Part shown: positions 43,987 through 52,475 of the stretch, one piece after another
Numbering within the stretch: the first letter of the stretch is position 1
Layout of the letters: the number at the start of each line of letters is the position of its first letter
Assembly: GCF_035917975.1 (NCBI RefSeq)
Contig: NZ_CP109130.1
Span: forward strand, 4,464,001-4,528,000
Length of the DNA stretch: 64,000 nucleotides
Direction: 5' to 3'
From: Streptosporangium sp. NBC_01756
Lineage (GTDB): Bacteria > Actinomycetota > Actinomycetes > Streptosporangiales > Streptosporangiaceae
Notes under the pieces: model-generated
What the model saw: the letters and a program-made list of their open reading frames with translations, nothing else
Told to the model about the DNA's origin: nothing
The model's database searches: none
Program-made: the position numbers and the translations under genes

Positions 43987-44955
43987 GTGGTGAAGCGCGT
44001 GCTGCTGCTGGCGACCGGTGACACTATCGCCCACTCCCGCCGTCCCCCGCACGTCGCATCCGGGGCCGAACTGCTGGCGGCCCTACCGTCGGCCGCGCCG
44101 GCGGTCGAGGTGGTGGCCGAGGACGTGATGGCGGAGCCCAGCTGGGACACCTCACCCTCGACCATGCTGGGACTGGCCCGCCGCGCCCGTTCGGCCATCC
44201 TTGAGCGGGGGTTCGACGGTGTCGTGATCACCCATGGCGTCGACACCCTGGAGGACACCGCGTTCCTCACCGACCTGCTCGCGGGCCGCGCGGCGGAGCG
44301 CGGCGGGATCGTCCTGACCGGCGCCGTGCACCCGATGGACGACCCGTCGGCCGACGGCCCGCGCAATCTGGCCGCGTCCCTGGCCGCCGCCGCCGATCCC
44401 GCGTTGCGCGGCGCCGGCGCCGTCGTGTGCGTCGCCGACGGGCTGCACGCCGCCCGCTGGGCCACCCTGGCCGACGCCACGAGTGTGGCGGGCTTCTCCT
44501 CGGCGCCCCACCCGGTGCTGGGGCACGTGACCGACGGGAAGGTCGAGCTGCGGGCCGTACCGCCGCCCCGGCCACCGGTGACGGCGGGGGATCCGGAGAC
44601 GGACGTGGCCCTGATCAAGACCTACCCGGGGATGGATCCCGTGCTGCTCACCGCGGTCGTGGACGCCGGCGCCCGGGGAGTCGTGCTGGAGGGCACCGGT
44701 ACGGCCAACGTGCCGGTCGATCTCTTCACGACGATCGGCGAGCTGACGGAGTGGGGCATCCCGGTGGTCGTCGCCTCCCGGAGCCGCACGCGCGAGGTTC
44801 CGCTCGACGACCTGCCCCTCGGCTCGGGCCTGGCGGGGAAGATGGGGGCGATCGGAGCCCGCGGTCTCCCGCCCTCGAAGGCGCGCTGCGCGCTGATGGT
44901 CGCCCTCGGGGCGGGCGGGGTGGCGGCCGTGCGCGACTGGTTCGCCAGGCTCTGA
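43987..44955 (+). CDS. L-asparaginase family protein
   Basis: 322 residues, GTG start (43987 or 43990). N-terminal VLLLATGDTIAHS holds the first catalytic Thr, but the common TGGTI is TGDTI here. VVITHGVDTLEDTAF has the second Thr-Asp site, and VLTGAVHPMDDPSADGPRNL and VVLEGTGTANVP follow. No signal peptide, so it is a cytoplasmic (type I-like) enzyme converting asparagine to aspartate and ammonia. Monocistronic. Confidence 0.88.
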   Translation: MVKRVLLLATGDTIAHSRRPPHVASGAELLAALPSAAPAVEVVAEDVMAEPSWDTSPSTMLGLARRARSAILERGFDGVVITHGVDTLEDTAFLTDLLAGRAAERGGIVLTGAVHPMDDPSADGPRNLAASLAAAADPALRGAGAVVCVADGLHAARWATLADATSVAGFSSAPHPVLGHVTDGKVELRAVPPPRPPVTAGDPETDVALIKTYPGMDPVLLTAVVDAGARGVVLEGTGTANVPVDLFTTIGELTEWGIPVVVASRSRTREVPLDDLPLGSGLAGKMGAIGARGLPPSKARCALMVALGAGGVAAVRDWFARL

Positions 44956-45017
44956 CCGCGGGGCCGGGGCCGGTCGGTTCCTCGCCGCGAGACAGCGGGC
45001 CCCGGCGCTCGCAGGTT

Positions 45018-45046
45018 GACCATACTCCGTAGAACGAAGTATGGTC
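45018..45046. promoter_or_regulatory. PadR operator: 9-bp perfect inverted repeat
   Basis: GACCATACT (45018-45026), 11-bp spacer, AGTATGGTC (45038-45046), just before the PadR start codon. Typical of autorepression. It argues for the ATG at 45053 rather than 45041 as the start. Confidence 0.7.
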
Positions 45047-45052
45047 CTCGGC

Positions 45053-45388
45053 ATGCCAAGAGGATCATCAGAAGTCAGCGAGCCGATGTACTTCGTCCTC
45101 GCCACGCTCCTGGACGGCCCGCTGCACGGCCATGCGATCATCAAGCGCGTCGCCGAGCTCTCGGGAGGACGCGTCAAGCCGTCCGTGGGCACCCTCTACG
45201 GCGTCCTGGATCGGCTGGCCGCCAACGCCGTGATCGTCGTGGACCGCGAGGAGACCGTGGACGGGCGCAGGCGGCGCTACTTCCGGATCACCGACTCGGG
45301 CGGCGCGCTGGTCCGGGCGGAGGCCGAGCGCATGCACGAGGCCGCCTCGGTGGTCAGGGGCCGCGCCCTGGGGGCGTTTTTCGCATGA
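45053..45388 (+). CDS. PadR-family transcriptional regulator
   Basis: 111 residues from the ATG at 45053. MYFVLATLLDGPLHGHAIIKRVAELSGGRVKPSVGTLYGVLDRLAAN..DGRRRRYFRITDSG is the PadR winged helix. The short C-terminus places it in the subgroup usually coupled to a membrane protein. ATGA overlap with the next gene; autoregulatory repeat at 45018-45046. Confidence 0.92.
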   Translation: MPRGSSEVSEPMYFVLATLLDGPLHGHAIIKRVAELSGGRVKPSVGTLYGVLDRLAANAVIVVDREETVDGRRRRYFRITDSGGALVRAEAERMHEAASVVRGRALGAFFA

Positions 45389-46269
45389 CGGTGCTTGAGC
45401 GGCGCTACCGCCGGCTGCTGCTGGCCTACCCCCGCGGTTACCGGTCCGCCTACGGTGACGAGCTCATCGGCCTCCTGCTCGACACCGCCGAGCCCGGCAG
45501 CTCGTTGCCGTCGCCCAAGGAGGCGGCCGGGCTGGTCGCCGGCGGCCTGCGTGCCCGCGTGACGCAGGCCACTCGGGGCCCCGCCTGGGTCGACGGGCTG
45601 CACCTGGGGACCACGGTGCTGACCGTCGCCAACCTGGCGGTGCTGGTGCCGTTCGCGCGGTCCCTGCCGCTATGGGTGGCGCTGTCCGCGCTCGCGGTGC
45701 TCGCCGTGCTGCGCGGGTGGGTACGGCTGGCACTTCCGCTCGTGCTGCTCACCGGCCTCAAGGCGGGGGCCCTCGCCACGGCCGCGCTTCTGCTGGACCA
45801 CACCCTCCTGCCGGTGCTGCCGGACTTCCTCGGCGCGCACGCCCTCTACTCCACCGGCGGGCTCTTCAGCGCGGTCGCCGGCCATGTGCTCGCCTTCGCC
45901 GGGCTGCTGGCGCTGGCCGCGCGTCAGCGGCCGGTCCGCGCACGGTCATGGTGGTGGCTCGCGACGCTCCCCGCCATCGCCGCGGCCGACCCGGCCTGGC
46001 TGGGCCGTGCGGACGGAGCCTCCCCGCCGGGGACCAGGGTCGTGGCGGAGATCGTGCTACTCGGCCTGGCCGTCTGGGCCGGGCATCTGGCGCGGGACCC
46101 GCGCTGGGCGCTGGCCTCGGCGATATACCTGCTCGCGGTGTCAGTCGCGTTCGCCGAGAGCCTCCCCTACCTCTCCCGGCGGGACGTGGCCTACTGGGCC
46201 CTGCTGGCCTTCCTGACCCTCGCCACCGCGGTCGTGCCGTACGGCCGCCGCAGGCGCGCCCTGCACTGA
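45385..46269 (+). CDS. PadR-coupled multi-pass membrane protein
   Basis: 294 residues. The N-terminal motif ERRYRRLLLAYPRGYRSAYGDELIGLLLD is typical of actinobacterial membrane proteins co-transcribed with PadR. About seven hydrophobic segments follow from residue ~75. Function unknown, possibly membrane homeostasis. Translationally coupled to PadR. Confidence 0.85.
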   Translation: MTVLERRYRRLLLAYPRGYRSAYGDELIGLLLDTAEPGSSLPSPKEAAGLVAGGLRARVTQATRGPAWVDGLHLGTTVLTVANLAVLVPFARSLPLWVALSALAVLAVLRGWVRLALPLVLLTGLKAGALATAALLLDHTLLPVLPDFLGAHALYSTGGLFSAVAGHVLAFAGLLALAARQRPVRARSWWWLATLPAIAAADPAWLGRADGASPPGTRVVAEIVLLGLAVWAGHLARDPRWALASAIYLLAVSVAFAESLPYLSRRDVAYWALLAFLTLATAVVPYGRRRRALH

Positions 46270-46443
46270 CCTTTCCCGCCCCCGGCGACGTCGATCCGCG
46301 GCGTACGCCCTCCTCGTCATGCCTTCCTCCTGGAGTGAGATCACATGTCTATGAGATTCACCGTCACAGCCGTCCTCTCGCTGGCCGTACTGACCGGATG
46401 CGGTTCGCAACCCGCCGCCGGTCCCGTCCCCGGATCCACCGCC

Positions 46444-46453
46444 ACCCCCGCCC
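46444..46453. repeat. 10-bp target-site duplication, left
   Basis: ACCCCCGCCC, identical to 47928-47937. Confidence 0.92.
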
Positions 46454-47927
46454 CAGGGCCCCGGCGAGTTTGTGATTTGTCAGGCTGATCCCGCTGGTCC
46501 GATGTTGAAGAGGTCGAGGGGGCGTTGGTGGTCGTAGACGTGGTGGCGTCGGGCGTGGGCGATATTGGTGTGACCGGCGTGGCGTAGCGCGCCGATGGCC
46601 AGGTTGCGGAAAGTGGCCAGGATGCGCGGGAGAGCGCCTGTCCGGGCTTGATGGGCGTCTTCGCCGAAGGTGACATCACGGACATGGTGGGTGCCGTTCT
46701 CGATGGCTTTCCAGTGGTCGCGGACGTAGGTGGCGATCTGCGCGGCCCCGGCCTGCTCAGCGGTCAGGTCGGTGATGCCGTAGACGGCCTCTTTGCTGCG
46801 GCGTTGGCCGTCCAGGCCGCCGCGGTAGCGCAGGATGCGGAAGACCTGGGCGGCATGGGGGAAGTCGATGCCGTCGGCGGGGGCGGTGCGGGTGATGCGT
46901 TGCTCGCTGCGGCCGTGACCGCGGTCGATCTCCATGTGGGTGAGGGCGGCGAAGGCGATGTCGGGGCCGGTGAGTGCCATGATCGCGGCGGCGTGCAGGC
47001 CGGGCTGGTTGGCTTTGACGATCAGGACGTAGTGCGCGTGGTGCACCTCCACCAGCAGGCGGGCGGAGGTGCGCTGGGTGTGCAGGGCATCGGCGGTGAT
47101 GACGGCTCCAGCGAGGTCGGCGGGGTGGAGTTGGTCAAGTAGCGGGGCCAGGGCGGCGATCTCGCCGCGCTTGGCGGGGATCTGGCGTTGAGCGCGGATG
47201 GTGCTGTCACCGTGAGCGGCCAGGCCCAGCAGATGGACTCGGCCGGCATCGGCGCGGCGGGCGCCCTTGAGGACCTTGCCGTCGGCGGCGTAGCCGCTCA
47301 GCAGACCTGTGACCGGTTGCTGCGGACGTTGGGCGGCGCGACGCGCCTCTCGTTCGGTGCGCCCGCCCGCCGCGATCGGCAGACGTCTGGTGGGTTCCGT
47401 CCCTAGGAACGCGCCGATCTGCCGGTCGAACTCCTCTGCGTCCAGGCCGGCCAGGATCCGCCGCAGGGTGCGTTCGCTGGGCGGTTGGCGCACGCCGGTG
47501 AGCGGGTTGCGCCACACCTGCAAGTCGGCCAGCACCTGCTGCGGCGCGTTGTCGGCCCACTGTTCGATAGCGATCAGTGAGTCGCTGCCCACGGCTATCG
47601 TCGCGCACGCTACCAACGCCAGTACCGAGACCAGCCGATGCCGCCGTCCCCGTCGCGAACGCGGATCACAAACCAGCGCGAACCGCTCCATCAGGCTCAG
47701 CCGGAGCGATGAATCAGAAACTGTTTCCCCAAGCTGCTCACGGTCAACAACGGAGAGCAGCGATGATGGCATGACGGGCACGGTTTCCTCTTTGATCAGA
47801 AGGCGTCAGACACCTCTGATCTTCGGGAACCGTGCCTTTCTGTCTCTGGCTGCTTGGCGTTTCCTTACCCGTACGACCAGACATTCACGAACAGACCCCA
47901 TCAAGACGTCAACTCGCCGGGGCCCTG
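46454..47927 (-). mobile_element. Complete ISAs1-family insertion sequence, 1474 bp
   Basis: Ends CAGGGCCCCGGCGAGTT (46454-46470) and its perfect complement (47911-47927): 17-bp terminal inverted repeats. Flanked by 10-bp direct repeats, the size usual for this family. Contains one intact transposase gene. Inserted in a lipoprotein gene with the frame across the site unchanged. Confidence 0.95.
46480..47781 (-). CDS. ISAs1-family transposase
   Basis: 433 residues, GTG start. FALVCDPRSRRGRRHRLVSVLALVACATIAVGSDSLIAIEQWA is the N-terminal signature. The DDE core shows DGKVLKGARR (first Asp), VITADALHTQ (second Asp) and the helix with HWKAIENGTHHVRDVTFGEDAHQARTG (Glu). Ends RILATFRNLAIGALRHAG. 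Intact, so the element is probably still active. Confidence 0.95.
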   Translation of the reverse strand: MPVMPSSLLSVVDREQLGETVSDSSLRLSLMERFALVCDPRSRRGRRHRLVSVLALVACATIAVGSDSLIAIEQWADNAPQQVLADLQVWRNPLTGVRQPPSERTLRRILAGLDAEEFDRQIGAFLGTEPTRRLPIAAGGRTEREARRAAQRPQQPVTGLLSGYAADGKVLKGARRADAGRVHLLGLAAHGDSTIRAQRQIPAKRGEIAALAPLLDQLHPADLAGAVITADALHTQRTSARLLVEVHHAHYVLIVKANQPGLHAAAIMALTGPDIAFAALTHMEIDRGHGRSEQRITRTAPADGIDFPHAAQVFRILRYRGGLDGQRRSKEAVYGITDLTAEQAGAAQIATYVRDHWKAIENGTHHVRDVTFGEDAHQARTGALPRILATFRNLAIGALRHAGHTNIAHARRHHVYDHQRPLDLFNIGPAGSA

Positions 47928-47937
47928 ACCCCCGCCC
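47928..47937. repeat. 10-bp target-site duplication, right
   Basis: ACCCCCGCCC, identical to 46444-46453. Confidence 0.92.
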
Positions 47938-48718
47938 AGAGTGCGGGGACGCAGGCCGATCGGCAGATCCAGCAGATCAAGGCGGACTGCATGAAGCAGA
48001 AGGGCTTCACCTACATCCCGTTCGTCCGACCCCCGCTGAAGGAGACCGAGACCCAGCGGAAGATGGAGGAAGGCGACCTCGATGCGATGAGGGAGTTCCG
48101 GGCGAAATACGGTTATCAGGTCTTCGCGGCCCACGTCTACCCCGACGACCTGGCGTCGGGCGCCTTTGTCGAGGAAGCGATCCCCGCCGATCCCAACGAT
48201 CGCTATCGCGGATCTCTCAACGAGACGCAGTTCAACGCCTACAAGGAAGCGGACCAGGCCTGCTTCGGCAAGGCCGTCAAGGAGGTGCTGCACAAGACCT
48301 CGTCCGCGGAGATGAACTACCTGATGCAGCGCTTGGACATGATCAAGCGGCTCAAGGAGCGAGAACTCGACGGCGACCCCAAGATCGCCGAGCTGGCGGT
48401 GCCCTTCGGTGACTGCCTCAAGTCCAAGGGATACCCGGTGCCCTCACTCAAGCCGACCGCGATGGCGCGGCGCGGCATGGAGGCCTTCCGCGCGAAGGAG
48501 GCGAAGTTCGGTCCGGGTGAGAACGGCTCCATACCCGATCTCGCCGCCGACCAGGCCCGGCCGTACCTCGCCAGGGAGATCAAGGACGCGCTCGACGACC
48601 TGGAGTGCGGCAAGGACTTCTACGCCGCCTACACGCCCAAGGAGCGGGAGATCAAGCTGCGGGTGACGCGTGAGTTCGGTGAGGTCAACGGCTGAGCGAA
48701 CCCGGGTTCTTCAGGCGG

Positions 48719-49048
48719 CTACTTGAGCGGGTCGTGTCCCCAGTTCATCAGGGAGTGCCGCCACGGGGTGTCCTCGACGTCGCCCGACGGGCGCTGCGCG
48801 AGGTGGCGGTGGACGTAGCCGGTCACCTTCCGCATGTGGGCGTAGTCGTCGTCGGACAGGTCGCCGATGTGCTTCCTGAGCAGCTCGATGATCCGGCGGC
48901 CGGACGCGTGACCGGTCGACTCGCCGCCCTCGGCCTTGTCTCCGACGGCCTGGGACGCGGGCGTGCCCAGCCAGCTCTCCAGCTCTCCGGCCGTCATGTT
49001 GACCGCCTCGTCGAAGGCCGCCGAGATCTGCTTCCGGTCCTCGGCCAT
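48719..49048 (-). CDS. DUF3140 family protein
   Basis: 109 residues from the ATG at 49048. FDEAVNMTAGELESWLGTPASQAVG..SGRRIIELLRKHIGDLSDDDYAHMRKVTGYVHRHLAQRP and a C-terminal WRHSLMNWGHDP are diagnostic. Small helical protein of unknown role; the family often sits next to DUF2945 genes, as here (the two are one base apart). Possibly DNA- or stress-related; no catalytic residues evident. Confidence 0.88.
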   Translation of the reverse strand: MAEDRKQISAAFDEAVNMTAGELESWLGTPASQAVGDKAEGGESTGHASGRRIIELLRKHIGDLSDDDYAHMRKVTGYVHRHLAQRPSGDVEDTPWRHSLMNWGHDPLK

Positions 49049-49049
49049 C

Positions 49050-49277
49050 TCAGCTCTTCCTCCGCAGCGCCGCGGGTTTGTGCACGGCGGTCTTGCCGCT
49101 CCCGTCGCTGCGGACGAGGTACTGGGGATCCTCAGGCGAGGCATCGACGATCCGGCCGGCCGCGTCGGTCCTCTCGATGAGCTTCTTCTCCACCTTTCCC
49201 GACACGGTGGACCCGTGACTGCTCCAGGTGACCTCGTCACCGACGGCCAACTCGTCCTTGCTCTGGTTTTTGGTCAT
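49050..49277 (-). CDS. DUF2945 (HVA1/Tudor-like) small protein
   Basis: 75 residues. AVGDEVTWSSHGSTVSGKVEKKL and PQYLVRSDGSGKTAVHKPAALRR are the family marks, a small beta-barrel of Tudor/SH3 type. It precedes the DUF3140 gene in a two-gene operon. Such proteins are often induced in stationary phase or by desiccation; precise role unknown. Confidence 0.88.
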   Translation of the reverse strand: MTKNQSKDELAVGDEVTWSSHGSTVSGKVEKKLIERTDAAGRIVDASPEDPQYLVRSDGSGKTAVHKPAALRRKS

Positions 49278-49329
49278 ACGATCCTTCTACCCCTTTCGCC
49301 GAATCGGACATCAGCCCCGCGAGGATCAG

Positions 49330-50265
49330 TCAGTCGAACCGCAGGACGAACCGCCCGCGAACGCCGCGCCGTTCGAGCGAGCGATGCGCGTCGGCGGCTC
49401 GGGAGGCCGGCAGTTCGCCGGCCACGCGGACGGTGAGCCGTCCTTCACCGGCGAGTTCGGCGAGCCGGTCGAGCTCGGCCGCGGCCTCGACGTAGTCGCG
49501 GACGAAGATCGGGGCGACGTGGACTCGGTCGGTCCCGTCGCCCTGGTAACCGCGGACGGTGACGACGGTGCCGCCGTCCTTGACGGCAGGGAGCACGGCG
49601 GCCTCCAGCACGGCGGCGTCGACGAGCCCGTCGACGCCGTCCGGGCGGTGGCGGCGGACCATTGCGGCGAAGTCGTCCCCCCGCGGCACGACCTCGTCGG
49701 CTCCGCACTCGCGGACGAAGGTCTCGTCCTGCCGGGCGGCGTCGGCGACGACGACCAGCCCGGCCTGCTTGGCGAGCTGGACGACGTACCCGCCGACGGT
49801 GCCGGCGGCGCCGGTGACGGCGACCGTCGCGCCGGCCGGGAGCGCCAGCGTGTCGAGTGCGAGCCGGGCGGTGAGCCCGTTCATCGGGAGGGTGGCGGCC
49901 TGAACGTCCGAGAGTCCGGCCGGGATCTTCGCGACCGAGCGTGCCGACATGACGAGGTCTGCCCGGTAGCCGCCGTGCGCACCTGAAGGCACCACGATGG
50001 CCATGACGGCGTCCCCGATCGCGAACGGGCGGTCGACGGCGGGACCGATCTCGGTGATCACGCCGGCGACCTCCATGCCAGGCACCCGCACCGCGTCCGC
50101 CTCATCCTGCCGCGGACGAGAACGGATCATCGCGTCGGTCGGGTTCACCGTGGCGCTGCTCACCTGGATCCTGACCTGACCGGGACCGATCGGTTCGGCC
50201 GCCAGGTCGAACTCGCCGAGAGCGTCCGGTCCACCTGGCCGCGTCACTCCGATTGCTTGAACCAT
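49330..50265 (-). CDS. Quinone-oxidoreductase-like medium-chain dehydrogenase
   Basis: 311 residues. GroES-like N-terminal half (VNPTDAMIRSRP, VPGMEVAGVITEIG), Rossmann motif TVAVTGAAGTVGGYVVQLAK, and no structural zinc cysteines, as in the QOR group. NADPH-dependent reduction of quinones or enones expected. It lies ~100 bp downstream of the TetR gene on the same strand and may share control. Confidence 0.88.
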   Translation of the reverse strand: MVQAIGVTRPGGPDALGEFDLAAEPIGPGQVRIQVSSATVNPTDAMIRSRPRQDEADAVRVPGMEVAGVITEIGPAVDRPFAIGDAVMAIVVPSGAHGGYRADLVMSARSVAKIPAGLSDVQAATLPMNGLTARLALDTLALPAGATVAVTGAAGTVGGYVVQLAKQAGLVVVADAARQDETFVRECGADEVVPRGDDFAAMVRRHRPDGVDGLVDAAVLEAAVLPAVKDGGTVVTVRGYQGDGTDRVHVAPIFVRDYVEAAAELDRLAELAGEGRLTVRVAGELPASRAADAHRSLERRGVRGRFVLRFD

Positions 50266-50370
50266 GGTCGTCCGTCCCTCCTTATTCGTCTTATTCGTTG
50301 CCGCCTGGTGGCGATGGGCAGGGCCAGCCGTGCCGCTGACGAGTCACGGCGTGTGCTCGGCCGGGTTCTG

Positions 50371-50970
50371 CTACGGCGATGTGGGGGCGTGAAGACCATC
50401 GAGCAGCAGGCTGCACACCTCGTCGAGTTCGGCGCCGATGCCGGGGTTCTGCCATTCGGCCGCGTGGGCGAGGTGGTTGAACTTGGCAGTGGCGTTGAAG
50501 ACCACGCGGGCGGTGGCCTCCGCGTCGTCGGTGCGGAGGCTGCCGTCGGCGGCGCCGTCGGCGACGATGGCCGTCAGCTGGCCCAAGAGGTCGGCGACGT
50601 GGTCGGTGGCGACGCTGCTGTGCGCGGCCGCGAGGATTCCATAGGCGGCGAACAGCTCCGGGTCCTCGCGAATCTTGGCCTGCTTCCCGGCCAGGACGGC
50701 GTGCAGCCAGGTACGCAGTCGCTGCGCCGGCGGGACCGCGCTGTCGGCGGCGATGACGGCGAGGGCGTCGCGGTTGCGGTCGAGCCAGCGCCGGGTCACG
50801 GCCTCGCGCAGCGCCTGCTTGGAGGGGAAGTGCTTGTAGACGGCGGCGTGACTGACCCCGAGTGCCCGTGCGACGTCGACGACGGTTGCCTTGTCCGGTC
50901 CGTGGCGGCGCAGGATCTCCTCGGTGGCCGCCAGGATGGCGTTCGCGTCCAGCGGGGTTCGGGCAGGCAT
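50371..50970 (-). CDS. TetR-family regulator
   Basis: 199 residues. The N-terminal HTH reads AILAATEEILRRHGPDKATVVDVARALGVSHAAVYKHFPSKQALREAV. The C-terminal domain resembles TetR_C groups acting on redox genes (..GILAAAHSSVATDHVADLLGQ). Its ATG overlaps the stop of the aldo/keto reductase gene by one base, so the pair is an operon and the regulator probably represses its own promoter at 51988-52016. Confidence 0.92.
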   Translation of the reverse strand: MPARTPLDANAILAATEEILRRHGPDKATVVDVARALGVSHAAVYKHFPSKQALREAVTRRWLDRNRDALAVIAADSAVPPAQRLRTWLHAVLAGKQAKIREDPELFAAYGILAAAHSSVATDHVADLLGQLTAIVADGAADGSLRTDDAEATARVVFNATAKFNHLAHAAEWQNPGIGAELDEVCSLLLDGLHAPTSP

Positions 50971-51980
50971 CAGCGCCTGCTGCCCGTTCGCTCGCTGTCC
51001 AGGAGTGCGAGCAGGGCGGGGGCGTAGCGTTCCCCGGCGACCGCCCCTCGCGGAACGGCCTGCTCGATCGCGTCCAGGTCGTCCTCGGTCAACCGCAGGC
51101 CGGTGGCGTCCACCGCCTCGGCGATCCGGCATGGTCGGCCGGCCCCGACCAGCGCGACGATGTCCCGGTGCACGCGACCCTGCGCGAGCACCCACGCGAT
51201 CGCGAGCTGTGCGACCGTGGCGCCGCGGGAGGCGGCGATCTCCCGCAGCCGCTCGACCAACGCGAGGTTGGCCTCGATGTTGCCGGCGGCGAAGCGGGGC
51301 AGGTGACCGCGATGCCGTGCGTCGCCGGCCGATGGTCGCCACGTCCCGGTCAGCATTCCTTGGGCGAGCACCCCGTAGGCGGTGACGCCGATGCCCAGTT
51401 CGCGGCAGGTGGGCAGGATCTCGTCTTCGACGCCGCGGCTGAACAGTGAGTACTCGATCTGGACGTCGGTGATCGGGTGCACGGCGTGGGCGCGGCGGAT
51501 CGTCTCGGCGCCGACCTCGGACAGCCCGATGCCGCGCACGTAGCCCTTCTGCACCATCTCGGCGACGGCGCCGACGGTCTCCTCGATCGCGACAGCGGGG
51601 TCCAGCCTGGCCGGGCGATAGATGTCCACGTAGTCGGTGCCCAGCCGCTGCAGCGAGTAGCCCAGGAAGTTCGGGATCGCGTCGGGTCGGCCGTTGATGC
51701 CGCGCACGCTGCCGTCCACGCCGAACAGCGCGCCGAACTTCACGCTCACCACGGCGCGGTCGCGGGCGGTGGGTCGCAGCGCCTGCCCGATGAGCGTCTC
51801 GTTGTGACCCATCCCGTAGTGGTCGGCGGTGTCGATGAACGTGATCCCGGCGTCGAGCGCGCTGCGAAGCGTCGCGATGCTCTGCTCGTCGGCGCTGCGT
51901 CCGTACGCGCCGGACATGCCTGCACAACCGAGCCCGACCGCCCCCACACCGACGTCGGCGCCGAGTGTTCTCTGCTCCAT
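50970..51980 (-). CDS. Aldo/keto reductase (AKR13-like)
   Basis: 336 residues. VGLGCAGMSGAYG, Asp-Tyr in FIDTADHYG and Lys in VVSVKFGAL are present. The usual catalytic His (..QPHR.DP) is Ala in IYRPARLDP, as in a widespread actinobacterial subgroup. YSLFSRGVEDEILPTCRELGIGVTAYGVLAQGMLTG is typical. First gene of an operon with TetR. Confidence 0.9.
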   Translation of the reverse strand: MEQRTLGADVGVGAVGLGCAGMSGAYGRSADEQSIATLRSALDAGITFIDTADHYGMGHNETLIGQALRPTARDRAVVSVKFGALFGVDGSVRGINGRPDAIPNFLGYSLQRLGTDYVDIYRPARLDPAVAIEETVGAVAEMVQKGYVRGIGLSEVGAETIRRAHAVHPITDVQIEYSLFSRGVEDEILPTCRELGIGVTAYGVLAQGMLTGTWRPSAGDARHRGHLPRFAAGNIEANLALVERLREIAASRGATVAQLAIAWVLAQGRVHRDIVALVGAGRPCRIAEAVDATGLRLTEDDLDAIEQAVPRGAVAGERYAPALLALLDSERTGSRR

Positions 51981-51987
51981 ACGAGAA

Positions 51988-52016
51988 ACGCTAAGCGGGT
52001 TGGTAACAGATGTCAA
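51988..52016 (-). promoter_or_regulatory. Promoter of the aldo/keto reductase-TetR operon
   Basis: On the minus strand: TTGACA (52016-52011), 17-bp spacer, TAGCGT (51993-51988), so the transcript starts at or within a few bases of the ATG (51980). GTTAC elements around the -35 box could serve TetR. Confidence 0.65.
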
Positions 52017-52112
52017 AATTTGTAACTTGATACCTTGGCCGTTACGGGTCCAAAGCGTGGCGGCCTCTTCGAGTAGCCGAACGAGATCAAACGTAGAGGT
52101 GTCATCGATCGG

Positions 52113-52330
52113 ACTCTCCTGTTCGTGAGAACGGGGCAGGCAGGCGTGTTCGTGCTTGCAGGGAGTTCCGTAGGGACGACCGCAGGTGCCCAGGGAGACC
52201 TTGCGGAGCTTGAAATGCTGCTGGAAGTCTCGCCATTCCTGGTCGGTCGGCTCGTGATATTCCTCGATCGGGTGGTCCGCGCGTCGGCGGTCGAGGAAGG
52301 CCAGGAGGTACCTGCGGACGGAGTGTCGCT
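52113..52330 (-). pseudogene. C-terminal remnant of a transposon-type tyrosine integrase
   Basis: A minus-strand frame reads FLDRRRADHPIEEYHEP..WRDFQQHFKLRKVSLGTCGRPYGTPCKHEHAC. The GTC.RPYGTPC.HEHAC motif is the Cys/His-rich tail of integrases carried by actinobacterial IS- and Tn-like elements. Nothing of the catalytic R-H-R-Y domain is left, and no start is present. It lies in the 495-bp gap between the aldo/keto reductase and EamA genes. Confidence 0.55.
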
Positions 52331-52475
52331 GCGTAGTCCGGTCAACGACTCGGTGACGGCCACCTCGGCAGCCGCCGGTCTCACGTCCGGATGGTGGATC
52401 ATGATCGCTGTCGGGGTGGTGCGGTGGTGAACAGTTTGGTCTGGGATGAAATATCCAGCCCATAAAGTTCCGCGT

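Larger units (their letters stand above)
46345..48695 (+). pseudogene. Lipoprotein gene split by an ISAs1-family element
   Basis: The 5' part (46345-46453) encodes MSMRFTVTAVLSLAVLTGCG, a signal with lipobox, then an Ala/Pro-rich stretch. The 3' part (47928-48695) continues in the same frame with TPAQSAGTQADRQIQQIKADCMKQKGF to the end. Removing the IS and one target copy gives an intact 288-residue lipoprotein, so the interruption is recent. Each half contains paired Cys (ADCMKQKG, ACFGKAV, DCLKSKG, ECGKDF). The 3' part could still be translated from a GTG at 47832 inside the IS end, but without a signal peptide. Function unknown. Confidence 0.9.
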
